Notes: generated by a model from the letters alone, not told the origin. A stretch of DNA of 29,577 bases from RGIG3009 sp964470515 (GCA_964470515.1 CAYYDD010000013.1:1-29577), one strand, 5' to 3'. Positions 15,784 to 23,263 are shown, counted from the first letter of the stretch. Numbers and translations are program-made.

Positions 15784-17538
15784 TTACTCATACAACCGAT
15801 ACAGCGAAGCATAGGTGCCGCCCTGCGCCATCAGCTCCTCGTGGGTGCCCATCTCGGTGATGCCGTCCCGCGTAATGACGGTGATAACGTCCGCGTTGCG
15901 TATGGTGGTTAGGCGATGCGCCACGATGAACGTCGTGCGCCCTTTTGCCAGCCGTTCCAGCGATTGTTGCACCAGCAGCTCGGATTCGTTATCCAGTGCA
16001 CTGGTCGCCTCATCTAAGATCAGCACGGGCGGGTCTTTTAGGAATACTCGCGCAATGGAGATGCGCTGCTTTTGCCCGCCGGAGAGCTTGACACCGCGCT
16101 CGCCGACATAGGTGTCGTACCCGTCGGGCAACAGCTTGATAAACTCCTCCGCACCGGCCAGCCGTGCGGCTTTTTCCACTTGCTTGCGGGTGGCTCCGGG
16201 CTGGCCGTAGGCGATGTTATCGTAAATACTGCCGGAAAACAGATATACATCCTGCTGCACCACACCGATGGCACGCCGCAACGAGCCGAGCGTTAGCTCG
16301 CGCACGTCAATACCGTCCAGTGTCACGCTACCGTCGGCAATGTCGTAAAACCGCGGCACCAGCCCGCACAGGGTGGTCTTACCGCCGCCGGACGGGCCAA
16401 CCAACGCAATGGTCTTGCCCGCCTCCACCTCTAAATTCAGGTGATGCAATACATCCTCACCGCTCTCGTTGTAACGGAAGGTTACATTCTTAAAGCTCAC
16501 GTCGCCGCGCACCTGCGTCAGCTCTTTGGCATCGACGCTGTCGGTGATGGTGACGGGGGTATCCAGAATTTCCGCAAAACGCTCGATGCCGGTCATACCG
16601 CGGTAGAACTGCTCGGAAAATTCAATGATACGCCGCACTGAGGTCAGCAGCGTGGATACGTACAACAAATACGCTACCAGATCCGCCGGGGTGATGTGCC
16701 CGCCGATCATAAACAGTGCGCCCGCGACCACCACGGTGATGTACATCAGCCCGTCAAAAAAACGGGTGATGCCGGTAAAGCCCGCCATCGCGTGATAAAT
16801 CTTCTTTTTTACCTCCAGAAAACGGCGGTTGCCGGTCTCAAACTTTTCCAGCTCCAATGCTTCGTTGGCAAAGGATTTTACCACGCGGATACCCAGCAGG
16901 CTGTCCTCCACCTGCGAGTTGATTTCACCCACGACCACGCGGGAATCGCGGAAGCCCTCCTTCATACGGCGGCGGAACGGAATACACACCACCAGCATCA
17001 CGGGGACGATGGCGAAAATGATAAGCGTCAGCCACACGTTGACGTTGCACAGAATGATGAACGCTGCGGTGATCTTGATGCCCGCGATGAAAAATTCCTC
17101 CGGGCAGTGATGTGCGAATTCCGTGATCTCAAACAGATCATTGGTGATGCGCGACATCAGCGTGCCCACCTTGGTTTCGTCGTAATACGAGAACGGCAGT
17201 TTTTGCAGATGACGGAACAGATCGCTGCGCATCCGCGTTTCGATGCGCGTGCCCATAATATGCCCGATGGAGGTCATATAATAATTGGCTGCGGTGTCGA
17301 TCAGCCGTAGCACGAGGTACAGTGCGCCGATGGTCAGCACCGACCGCACCGTCAGCGCGGCCATATTGTTCATCGCCGCGTCGGTGATGTAGCGTACCAT
17401 CATCGGCAGAACCAGCTCACACACAGTGGTCAGCGCCGCGCAGAACAGATCGAGCGCCACCACGCCGATAAACTCGCGGAAATACGGCAAAAATCGGCGG
17501 ATGAGCGCACGGTTGGAACGGGTCGTTTTCTCTTTCAT
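15784..17538 (-). CDS. ABC exporter, half-transporter with fused permease and ATPase
   Basis: A 584-residue type IV ABC exporter half (MsbA/LmrA-like) that would work as a homo- or heterodimer in the membrane. The N-terminal half (about 20-310) has six predicted helices. The C-terminal ATPase has Walker A GPSGGGKTT, Q-loop QQDVYLFSG, signature LSGGQKQR, Walker B VLILDEATSALD, and the H-loop IVAHRL; all are intact. The start is set at the ATG at 17536-17538, preceded by GAGGTG at 7 bases; an earlier in-frame start at 17568 lies upstream of the predicted promoter -10. There is no partner transporter gene beside it, so a homodimer is likely. The substrate (drug, lipid or peptide) cannot be told from the sequence. 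Confidence 0.93.
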   Translation of the reverse strand: MKEKTTRSNRALIRRFLPYFREFIGVVALDLFCAALTTVCELVLPMMVRYITDAAMNNMAALTVRSVLTIGALYLVLRLIDTAANYYMTSIGHIMGTRIETRMRSDLFRHLQKLPFSYYDETKVGTLMSRITNDLFEITEFAHHCPEEFFIAGIKITAAFIILCNVNVWLTLIIFAIVPVMLVVCIPFRRRMKEGFRDSRVVVGEINSQVEDSLLGIRVVKSFANEALELEKFETGNRRFLEVKKKIYHAMAGFTGITRFFDGLMYITVVVAGALFMIGGHITPADLVAYLLYVSTLLTSVRRIIEFSEQFYRGMTGIERFAEILDTPVTITDSVDAKELTQVRGDVSFKNVTFRYNESGEDVLHHLNLEVEAGKTIALVGPSGGGKTTLCGLVPRFYDIADGSVTLDGIDVRELTLGSLRRAIGVVQQDVYLFSGSIYDNIAYGQPGATRKQVEKAARLAGAEEFIKLLPDGYDTYVGERGVKLSGGQKQRISIARVFLKDPPVLILDEATSALDNESELLVQQSLERLAKGRTTFIVAHRLTTIRNADVITVITRDGITEMGTHEELMAQGGTYASLYRLYE

Positions 17539-17556
17539 CGGGAACACCTCACGGGA

Positions 17557-17585
17557 ATTGTACACCAATATTCCATAAAATGCAA
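17557..17585 (-). promoter_or_regulatory. Promoter of the ABC exporter gene
   Basis: Read on the - strand, TTGCAT (17585-17580) and TACAAT (17562-17557) are 17 bases apart. The start would fall near 17550, leaving only about a dozen bases of leader with the GAGGTG site at its very beginning. It is back-to-back with the riboswitch promoter. Confidence 0.5.
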
Positions 17586-17593
17586 CAAAAGAC

Positions 17594-17622
17594 TTGCGTT
17601 TTTCAAAAGATAGGTATATAAT
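17594..17622 (+). promoter_or_regulatory. Promoter of the glycine riboswitch - symporter unit
   Basis: TTGCGT (17594-17599), a 17-base spacer, and a perfect TATAAT (17617-17622). Predicted start about 17629, just before the first aptamer. Confidence 0.8.
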
Positions 17623-17639
17623 ATGGGAACAACAACCGA

Positions 17640-17819
17640 ATACGCCTATGTGATGCTTGCAGGAAATGCGGACTTCCGCGACCGAAGGAGCAAAACTCTC
17701 AGGTGTCCGGCAACGGATGAGGACTGTAAGCAGATAGGACTTTGGAGACGCTCATAGAGATATGAGGGCCGAAGGGGCAACGCGCAGCAGTGGGAATCTC
17801 TCAGGCAAAAGGACAAAGG
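17640..17819 (+). ncRNA. Tandem glycine riboswitch
   Basis: Two aptamers in series. The first has CCGAAGGAGCAA (17682-17693) and CTCTCAGG (17696-17703), closed by pairing of CCTAT (17645-17649) with ATAGG (17734-17738) and GCTTGCA with TGTAAGC. The second begins TTTGGAGA (17741-17748), has GCCGAAGGGGCAA (17768-17780), ATCTCTCAGG (17796-17805) and GGACAAAGG (17811-17819), with CTTTG pairing CAAAG as P1. These are the family's signature segments. It lies ahead of an alanine/glycine symporter. In such transporter contexts glycine binding is generally expected to reduce expression, unlike the gcvT type. Confidence 0.93.
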
Positions 17820-17825
17820 TAACGT

Positions 17826-17860
17826 CACCGATCATTCATCGGTGTTCTTTTGTGTTTTTT
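17826..17860 (+). terminator. First expression-platform terminator of the glycine riboswitch
   Basis: CACCGAT (17826-17832) pairs with ATCGGTG (17838-17844) over a 5-base loop, followed by TTCTTTTGTGTTTTTT. It starts only 7 bases after the second aptamer, so it is well placed for ligand-controlled folding. Confidence 0.7.
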
Positions 17861-17861
17861 G

Positions 17862-17898
17862 CGAACCGCTCTGCCAAGGGCGGTTCGTTGTTTTATTT
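17862..17898 (+). terminator. Second terminator hairpin before the symporter gene
   Basis: CGAACCGC (17862-17869) pairs with GCGGTTCG (17880-17887), extended by three more pairs (one G-U) to a GCCA loop, followed by TTGTTTTATTT. Directly before the GAGGAGG ribosome site. Having two stacked hairpins suggests either redundancy or alternative folding. Confidence 0.65.
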
Positions 17899-17915
17899 CG
17901 AGGAGGAAATAGGAA

Positions 17916-19451
17916 ATGGACAAGTTTTGGCAAGTGTTGACTGACGTGAACGACGCGGTCAACGGTGTGGTGTGGACGAAGGTCGGTGTCTGGCTGCTTA
18001 TCGCCGCCGGTATTCTGATGACCTGCTGCACCAAATTCTTCCAGGTTTCGCATATCGGGCACTGGTTCAAGCACACGCTGGGCAGTATGTTCAAGAAGGA
18101 TGTTATCGGTCACACCAAGGAGAAGGGTGCGATCTCGCCGTTTCAGGCACTGTGCACGGCACTGGCCGCTACCATCGGTACCGGTAACATCGCCGGTGTT
18201 GCCGCGGCTATCTGCATCGGCGGCGCGGGTGCGGTGTTCTGGATGTGGGTCGCCGCGTTCTTCGGTATGATGACCAACTATTCCGAAAACGTGCTGGGTC
18301 TGTACTATCGCCGCAGAAATGAAAAGGGTGAATGGTCCGGCGGCGCGATGTACTATCTCAAGGACGGTCTCGGCAGCAAAAAGGGGATGAAGGTCGTCGG
18401 CTCGGTGCTGGCCGTGCTGTTTTGCATCTTCACGCTACTCGCGTCGTTCGGTATCGGCAGTATGGGTCAGGTCAATAAGATCGTGGCCAACGTGGCGCAG
18501 GCGTTTGATGTGCCCGCGTTGTCCTCTATCGAGGTGTTCAGCGGCGTGTCGCTGTACAACGTCATCATCGGTGCGGCTATTATGCTGCTCACCGCGCTCA
18601 TCGTGCTGGGAGGCCTGAAGCGCATCGCCAACGTTGCGGAAAAGATCGTCCCCTTTATGGTCATTATGTTCGTCGCGGGGAGCCTCGTTATCATCGGCGT
18701 TAATTACGGGAGTATCCTGCCGGCGTTTAAGGCCATCTTCGTTAACGCGTTTTCGCCTATCGCGGCCATCGGCGGCGGTGTCGGCACCATTATCAGCAAG
18801 GTGATGACGCAGGGCTTCAAGCGCGGCGTGTTCTCCAACGAAGCGGGTCTCGGCTCGTCCGTTATGGTACACTCCAACTCCAATGTCAAGGAGCCTGTGA
18901 AGCAGGGTATGTGGGGCATCTTTGAAGTGTTTGCCGATACGATGGTCGTCTGCACGATGACCGCACTGGTCGTGCTTACCTCCGGTGCGTATAATCTGGA
19001 GACCGGTGAGATTTTCGCCGGTTACACCGATGCCACGCTGGTCGGCGGCGCGTTCAATACCGTGTTCTCGTGGGGCGGCATCGGAGAGAAGTTCATCGCC
19101 ATCGCGATGTTCCTGTTTGCCTTCACCACCGTACTGGGCTGGTCGCACTACGGCTCCAAGGCGTGGGAATATTTGTTCGGTGCCAAAACCACCGTGGTGT
19201 TCAAGATCATCCACATTTGCACCATTATGCCGGGTGCGATTATGACCTCGTCGCTCGCGTGGGATATCTCGGATACCTTCAACGGCCTAATGATGATTCC
19301 CAACCTGATCGGTGTTGTCGCGCTGTTCCCGCTTGTGATGAAGATCACCCAGAACTACATCGACCGCAACCTCAAGGGTAAGGCGGAGGCGGCCATCCTC
19401 TCCTATAAGCAGGCCGAGGAAGCTGCGGAAAACGAAACCGTAGAAGCCTAA
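17916..19451 (+). CDS. Alanine/glycine:cation symporter (AGCS family)
   Basis: Sodium- or proton-coupled importer of alanine/glycine, 511 residues, with about 10-11 membrane helices. The family signature region is clear: SPFQALCTALAATIGTGNIA near residues 69-88, followed by the GGAGAVFWMWVAAFFGM helix. The conserved FKRGVFSNEAGLGSS loop is also present. GAGGAGG sits upstream of the ATG. The tandem glycine riboswitch and terminators in its leader point to glycine as a physiological substrate. A strong terminator follows. Confidence 0.95.
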   Translation: MDKFWQVLTDVNDAVNGVVWTKVGVWLLIAAGILMTCCTKFFQVSHIGHWFKHTLGSMFKKDVIGHTKEKGAISPFQALCTALAATIGTGNIAGVAAAICIGGAGAVFWMWVAAFFGMMTNYSENVLGLYYRRRNEKGEWSGGAMYYLKDGLGSKKGMKVVGSVLAVLFCIFTLLASFGIGSMGQVNKIVANVAQAFDVPALSSIEVFSGVSLYNVIIGAAIMLLTALIVLGGLKRIANVAEKIVPFMVIMFVAGSLVIIGVNYGSILPAFKAIFVNAFSPIAAIGGGVGTIISKVMTQGFKRGVFSNEAGLGSSVMVHSNSNVKEPVKQGMWGIFEVFADTMVVCTMTALVVLTSGAYNLETGEIFAGYTDATLVGGAFNTVFSWGGIGEKFIAIAMFLFAFTTVLGWSHYGSKAWEYLFGAKTTVVFKIIHICTIMPGAIMTSSLAWDISDTFNGLMMIPNLIGVVALFPLVMKITQNYIDRNLKGKAEAAILSYKQAEEAAENETVEA

Positions 19452-19466
19452 ATTATTATAAACCGA

Positions 19467-19501
19467 CCCCGGCGGGCATCTCGCTCCCGCCGGGGGTTTT
19501 T
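19467..19501 (+). terminator. Terminator after the AGCS symporter gene
   Basis: CCCCGGCGGG (19467-19476) pairs perfectly with CCCGCCGGGG (19486-19495), then GTTTTT. The rest of the gap up to the radC stop at 19637 holds nothing I can identify. Confidence 0.9.
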
Positions 19502-19636
19502 GCGTGCAAGAAAGCAAAGCAACATTCCGTGGATCAGTCGGCCACTGCTTGGGAATGGTGAGCATCCATATCCCCTTGCGAAAAATGGGCTCTTCATAGT
19601 ATATACCTGATTTTCTCGAAATTTTCCGAAAAAATA

Positions 19637-20347
19637 TCAACTAAACAAGCACGGCGCGTGGAACATCGGCGCAAAATGCGGGGTCTGCCGCATGGATATA
19701 TAGTCGTTTGCCGAGAAGATGAGGTGATCCATAACGTTTATTTCGGCCGGTTGCAGGTTTTCGATCAGCTGACGGGTCACCGCCAGATCCTGCTGAGAGG
19801 GGACGGCAAAGCCGGCAGGATGATTGTGGGCGAGGATGATGCCGGTGGCGCGATAAGCCAACGCCGTCTCTATGACCTCGCGAGTGCGCAGATCGGTCGT
19901 GGTGAGAGTTCCGATGCTGAGGGTCTCGCAACCCAGCAACTCCCAACGGTTGTTGATACAGACAACGATCGATTTTTCGTTCTTTTCGTTTAGGAACAGC
20001 GGCCACAGGTAGTTTCCGATCTGTTCGATGCTTGTAAATACTCGAACGTCCTCCCGCTTGTCTAGGTAATAGCGCCGCAACAGCTGTCCGCAAAAATTAA
20101 TGAGCGAGGCGGAGTGTGGCCCGATACCTTCTACGCGGCATAGCTCGTTGACGGAAGCCTCCAACACGACCGATAAGCTGCCGAACTCCTTCAGCAGCAG
20201 ATGGGCCAACTCGTTGGTGTCCTTTCGGGGGATGGTGTAAAAAAGCAACAGCTCAAGGATCTGATGATCCTCAAACGACTCCAGCCCGGTTTTTAAAAAC
20301 CGTTCGGTCAATCGACGGCGATGTCCGTCGTGAAGGCCCTGCGGCAT
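19637..20347 (-). CDS. radC: RadC family protein (JAB/MPN domain)
   Basis: 236 residues from the ATG at 20345-20347, which has AAAGGAGAGGG just upstream; the frame extends further but that part has no family match. An N-terminal helical and helix-hairpin-helix region (RVEGIGPHSASLI) is followed by the JAB metal motif AHNHPAGFAVPSQQD, with HxH and the distal Asp intact. This suggests a zinc-dependent hydrolase fold. The old link to DNA repair is weak; the biochemical role of RadC is unsettled. Single gene, divergent from rplM. Confidence 0.92.
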   Translation of the reverse strand: MPQGLHDGHRRRLTERFLKTGLESFEDHQILELLLFYTIPRKDTNELAHLLLKEFGSLSVVLEASVNELCRVEGIGPHSASLINFCGQLLRRYYLDKREDVRVFTSIEQIGNYLWPLFLNEKNEKSIVVCINNRWELLGCETLSIGTLTTTDLRTREVIETALAYRATGIILAHNHPAGFAVPSQQDLAVTRQLIENLQPAEINVMDHLIFSANDYISMRQTPHFAPMFHAPCLFS

Positions 20348-20372
20348 ATGATCCCTCTCCTTTCTTCTGCCT

Positions 20373-20378
20373 ATTATA
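20373..20378 (-). promoter_or_regulatory. Probable -10 box of the radC promoter
   Basis: A perfect TATAAT on the - strand 26 bases ahead of the radC ATG. No good -35 is seen at 16-18 bases (best TTTCTT), so this is tentative. Confidence 0.35.
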
Positions 20379-20439
20379 CCAAAGAACATAGAGAAAAGAA
20401 ACCGTTTTTCGACAAAAACCGAAACAAAAATTATTTTTA

Positions 20440-20512
20440 CCAAAAACAAAAATGAAACGCGAGAAACAGAGAAAAATCAAGAGAAAACGAGAGAAAACGA
20501 GCGAGAGAGGGA
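20440..20512. repeat. Purine-rich low-complexity tract with a tandem 10-mer
   Basis: On the + strand this tract is almost all A and G, with runs of GAGA and GAAA. GAGAAAACGA occurs twice in exact tandem at 20481-20500, flanked by degenerate copies. It lies between the radC and rplM promoters. It does not fold into an obvious hairpin, and no ORF fits it. Confidence 0.6.
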
Positions 20513-20541
20513 TATAAATTAAAAAAACGGTAAATTGGGTC

Positions 20542-20570
20542 TTGACACCCGGTTTTCGGTATGTTATTAT
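20542..20570 (+). promoter_or_regulatory. Promoter of rplM-rpsI
   Basis: TTGACA (20542-20547), 17-base spacer, TATTAT (20565-20570); start about 20577. The leader is only about 37 nt, with AGGAGG at 20600-20605, so no room is left for an L13-binding structure of any size. Confidence 0.8.
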
Positions 20571-20613
20571 AGGCAAGCTGTGAAAAAAGACAAACAAACA
20601 GGAGGTTTTCACT

Positions 20614-21042
20614 ATGTCTACCTATATGGCAAAGGCCGGTGAGGTTGAGCGTAAGTGGTACGTGATCGACGCTGCCGGAAAACCGCTGGGCCGTGTGGCT
20701 GCTAAGGCTGCCGAACTGCTTCGCGGTAAGCATAAGCCCACCTACACGCCTCACGTTGATTGCGGTGACCACGTCATCATCGTCAACTGCGCGGAGGCTG
20801 TTCTGACCGGCAAAAAGCTGGAGCAGAAGGTCTGGTATCGTCACACCGGCTGGATCGGCAACCTGAAAGCAACCAAGTATGCCACGCTGATGGAGCAGCG
20901 CCCGGAAAAGGCGATGGAGCTTGCTGTGAACGGTATGATCCCGAACAACACCTTGGGTCGTCAGGCGAGTGCGCGTCTGCGCGTGTACGCCGGTGCGCAG
21001 CACGAGCATGCTGCCCAGAAGCCCGAAGTGTATGAGTTTTAA
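20614..21042 (+). CDS. rplM: 50S ribosomal protein L13
   Basis: 142 residues, the normal length. The sequence has the family's KWYVIDAAGKPLGRVAAKAA start, the GKHKPTYTPHVDCGDHVIIVN core, and the PEKAMELAVNGMIPNNTLGR segment. It binds 23S rRNA early in large-subunit assembly. AGGAGG lies 8 bases upstream. It is followed after 19 bases by rpsI, the usual pairing in bacteria. Confidence 0.98.
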   Translation: MSTYMAKAGEVERKWYVIDAAGKPLGRVAAKAAELLRGKHKPTYTPHVDCGDHVIIVNCAEAVLTGKKLEQKVWYRHTGWIGNLKATKYATLMEQRPEKAMELAVNGMIPNNTLGRQASARLRVYAGAQHEHAAQKPEVYEF

Positions 21043-21061
21043 TTGAAGGAGGCTGTTCACA

Positions 21062-21466
21062 ATGGATTACAATAAGAGACCGTATTTTTACGGCACCGGC
21101 CGCCGCAAGAAGTCTGTTGCCCGCGTACGTCTGTATAACGGTACCGGTAAGGTGACCATCAACGACCGCGATATCAACGATTATTTCGGTCTGGAGACTC
21201 TGAAGGTTATCGTCCGTCAGCCGCTGGTTCTCACCGCGCTGACCGAGAAGTTTGATGTTGAGTGCCGCGTGGCTGGCGGCGGTGTCACCGGTCAGGCCGG
21301 TGCGATCCGTCACGGTATCGCCCGTGCCCTGTTGCAGTATGACAGCGAGGCACTGCGTCCGGCGCTGAAGAAGGCCGGCTTCCTGACCCGCGATCCGAGA
21401 ATGAAGGAACGCAAGAAGTACGGCTTGAAGGGTGCTCGCCGCGCTCCGCAGTTCTCCAAGAGATAA
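21062..21466 (+). CDS. rpsI: 30S ribosomal protein S9
   Basis: 134 residues with the family's YGTGRRKKSVARVRL start, the GGGVTGQAGAIRHGIARAL middle and the RAPQFSKR C-terminal tail that reaches the decoding centre. AAGGAGG lies upstream. It is the last gene of the unit. Its 3' end is a known insertion site for some integrative elements in Firmicutes, which matters because an AT-rich island starts right after its terminator. Confidence 0.98.
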   Translation: MDYNKRPYFYGTGRRKKSVARVRLYNGTGKVTINDRDINDYFGLETLKVIVRQPLVLTALTEKFDVECRVAGGGVTGQAGAIRHGIARALLQYDSEALRPALKKAGFLTRDPRMKERKKYGLKGARRAPQFSKR

Positions 21467-21488
21467 TCCGTATTATTTCAAAGATTAC

Positions 21489-21527
21489 AAAAACCCCGAA
21501 ACCATCACGGTTTTCGGGGTTTTACTT
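21489..21527 (+). terminator. Terminator after rpsI
   Basis: An arm AAAAACCCCGAAACC (21489-21503) pairs with GGTTTTCGGGGTTTT (21509-21523) over a 5-base loop with one bulge, and runs into T-rich sequence. Confidence 0.88.
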
Positions 21528-21544
21528 TTGCTCAAAATTCTCTT

Positions 21545-21565
21545 TTGGTGCAAACTTGGTGCAAA
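21545..21565. repeat. Tandem TTGGTGCAAA repeats at the left edge of the AT-rich island
   Basis: TTGGTGCAAA occurs at 21545-21554 and again at 21556-21565. A third copy lies at 22566-22575, about 1 kb away on the other side of the K+ channel gene. The first and third copies extend to TTGGTGCAAA(A)CTT. Confidence 0.7.
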
Positions 21566-21572
21566 TTATTTT

Positions 21573-21609
21573 AAAAGGACTACGACACCCAAAATGTCAT
21601 AGTCCTTTT
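21573..21609 (-). terminator. Terminator of the K+ channel gene
   Basis: AAAAGGACTACGACA (21573-21587) against TGTCATAGTCCTTTT (21595-21609): 14 Watson-Crick pairs and one odd position, which is a G-U pair in the - strand RNA but a C-A mismatch in the + strand RNA. That asymmetry says it works for the - strand gene ending at 21612. Confidence 0.75.
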
Positions 21610-21611
21610 TA

Positions 21612-22328
21612 TCATTCTTCTTCGTCTTTATTAACCTCTGCTAAATACCCCGCAGTGATAACACCAGACGGTAGAGCAATAATTGCAATTCCAAAAACCG
21701 ATGAAATCATCGTAACAATTCTTCCCACCGTAGTAATTGGATAAATGTCACCATATCCAACTGTTGTTAAAGAAATGGTTGCCCAATAAATTGCATCGAA
21801 AAAAGTGTTAAAGGATTCAGGCTCTACGTTGTAGATTACCAATGCCGATATTAGAACATATGCGACGGCCGTTGTTGCTACCGCCGAAAGAACTCGTTTT
21901 TGTTTTTTGAAAACATTGGATATTATATCAAAACTTCTTGAATATCTTAAAAACTTAAAGGCACGAAGAACTTTTAATGTTCGTAGTAATCTAAATAATT
22001 TTAACAATTTGAATCCGCTATTCAAAACTGTTAGTGAGGGCAAAATGGAGATAAGGTCAATTATTGCCATTGGTGTTGTTGGATATATAAAAAACGAGGC
22101 AACGGACTTGTTGAGTTTGTAATCTGCAACAAAAAGTCTCAGTATGTAGTCTATAATAAATATTGCTACTGTAATATAATCAATCCATTGAAAAAACAAA
22201 TTTGTTTCTTTAAATGCGAGAGGAACAATGCTTATTACAATGGTTGCCATCATTATAAAATCATAAGCACAACTTATTTTGTTGTTATTGTCATCGGGGT
22301 TAATGATTGAATAAATCTTTTTTCTCAT
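21612..22328 (-). CDS. Voltage-gated potassium channel, six-helix type
   Basis: 238 residues from the ATG at 22326-22328. Four helices (about 21-40, 47-68, 80-98, and an S4-like helix at 107-131) form a voltage sensor. S4 carries Lys/Arg about every third position (KLLKLFRLLRTLKVLRAFKFLR). S5, the pore loop with the K+ filter TTVGYGD (188-194), and S6 (about 200-228) follow. This is the KvAP/Kch-like bacterial Kv family, and no cytoplasmic RCK domain is attached. Codon use is strongly AT-rich, quite unlike neighbours on both sides, pointing to horizontal acquisition. It has its own promoter and terminator, so it is a self-contained unit. An upstream in-frame GTG (22341-22343) is a less likely start. 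Physiological role is not evident. Confidence 0.93.
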   Translation of the reverse strand: MRKKIYSIINPDDNNNKISCAYDFIMMATIVISIVPLAFKETNLFFQWIDYITVAIFIIDYILRLFVADYKLNKSVASFFIYPTTPMAIIDLISILPSLTVLNSGFKLLKLFRLLRTLKVLRAFKFLRYSRSFDIISNVFKKQKRVLSAVATTAVAYVLISALVIYNVEPESFNTFFDAIYWATISLTTVGYGDIYPITTVGRIVTMISSVFGIAIIALPSGVITAGYLAEVNKDEEE

Positions 22329-22361
22329 ACTTTTTACCCACACTATTATAAAATTTTAGTT

Positions 22362-22390
22362 ATTATATCGCACTTTTAATAATTTGGCAA
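22362..22390 (-). promoter_or_regulatory. Promoter of the K+ channel gene
   Basis: On the - strand TTGCCA (22390-22385), 17-base spacer, TATAAT (22367-22362). A second TATAAT at 22350-22345 has no good -35. Confidence 0.65.
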
Positions 22391-22717
22391 TCCTTATGAG
22401 TCTTGATAATTCTTTATAGAATCGTTATGACTCTTTTTCTTTATATAAGACTCTTATAAATCTTGCATGATTATATAAGCATTATGACCTCATTTGTTAA
22501 ATACGAAGATAGCAGTGTGAAATAAAAAAATCACACTGCGATTTTTATTGCCGTTTTGCTCTGTGTTGGTGCAAAACTTTATGAAACGACATAAACTTTT
22601 TGCAACGATATCCCATTTTAGCAAAACAAAATCGCACAATATAAACGTTTTCAACGATATTACACGATATAAACGGTACGCCGAAAACTCCAAGCGCTGA
22701 TTTTATCATCGCCCATT
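22391..22717. other. AT-rich non-coding stretch, right part of the island
   Basis: No convincing gene is present. It holds several GAGTCTT/GACTCTT-like words (22395-22460), a 9-bp hairpin GCAGTGTGA/TCACACTGC (22512-22539) followed by a T-rich run, the third TTGGTGCAAA copy (22566-22575), and the repeat cluster at 22586-22680. Base composition switches back to GC-rich at about 22675. Confidence 0.7.
22586..22680. repeat. Cluster of three imperfect direct repeats at the right edge of the island
   Basis: Copies at 22586-22611 and 22636-22660 share the pattern ACrAyATAAAC-(k)TTTT-(g)CAACGATAT. A third, partial copy (ACGATATAAACG, 22664-22675) ends where the sequence turns GC-rich. The repeats are 50 and 28 bases apart. 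Their position at a compositional junction suggests recombination or binding sites. Confidence 0.65.
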
Positions 22718-22752
22718 ACAACGACTTCCCATCCGGGAAGTCGTTGTTTTTT
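22718..22752 (+). terminator. Orphan intrinsic terminator
   Basis: ACAACGACTTCCC (22718-22730) pairs perfectly over 13 bases with GGGAAGTCGTTGT (22735-22747), followed by TTTTT. It points rightwards but has no + strand gene between it and rpsI, which already has a terminator. It may once have ended a transcript now split by the island. Confidence 0.82.
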
Positions 22753-22831
22753 GCGACCGATCACTGCCTGTCCGCATATATTGGGAAAGAGCCACCGGCT
22801 CACAACCTCTTGTGCGGAAAGGAGGATCTTT

Positions 22832-23263
22832 ATGCGCTGTAGATCTTGCTCTGCGCTGTGCGGCACGGTCGGCCTGATCGTCGGCGTGCTCGCGGGCATC
22901 GGTGCGGGTCTCTTGTTTTTTTATGAGCTGTTGCCCGGGCTGGCTACCGTGTTGCCCATCACGCTGACGCTTGGTGCCGTGGCCACAGCCTTGTTGCTTG
23001 TCGGTATTGCTGTTGCGGGCGTTCGCCCGAACACCGTGATGGCCGCGTGCCTTGCAGCAAACGGTAACCGACTGCTGGCGGGGGCACTGGGAACGGTCGT
23101 CAGCACGCTGACGCTGCTGGTGTTCAACACCGGCCCGCTGTTCAATCTCCGTCTGGTACTGGTGTCCGTCGTCGCGCTGCTCCTGGCCTATCTGGCCGTG
23201 CAGATCGTCTGCTTCGTGACCTGCGTTACCCGCCGCCTCGGCGGTGACAACGGCACCTGCTGA
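22832..23263 (+). CDS. Small membrane protein with four helices, unknown function
   Basis: 143 residues from the ATG at 22832, which has AAAGGAGG (22818-22825) 6-7 bases upstream; the frame is open further upstream but without a ribosome site. Four hydrophobic segments (about 11-31, 36-63, 78-98 and 105-130) fill nearly the whole chain. The N-terminus MRCRSCSALCG has three Cys in nine residues, and the C-terminal segment has three more (CFVTC and the last residue). I do not recognise the family. The paired Cys at both ends, on the same side if there are four helices, could bind metal or form disulfides. It stands alone with a terminator right after it. Confidence 0.75.
   Translation: MRCRSCSALCGTVGLIVGVLAGIGAGLLFFYELLPGLATVLPITLTLGAVATALLLVGIAVAGVRPNTVMAACLAANGNRLLAGALGTVVSTLTLLVFNTGPLFNLRLVLVSVVALLLAYLAVQIVCFVTCVTRRLGGDNGTC

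Noticed and set aside
17762..17944. Short + strand ORF spanning the second glycine aptamer and the terminators
   Set aside because: It overlaps conserved riboswitch structure and the start of the symporter gene in another frame.
22490..22693. 67-codon - strand ORF in the island
   Set aside because: It runs across the hairpin and the direct-repeat cluster, has no ribosome site, and its product has no recognisable features.
22680..22702. A partial copy of the rpsI 3' end (codons for SKR-stop) at the right edge of the island, as an attachment-site duplication
   Set aside because: CTCCAAG is shared, but the following bases differ and upstream residues (RYAEN) do not match S9 (APQF). Only 11 of 14 bases agree, which is too little to call an att site.
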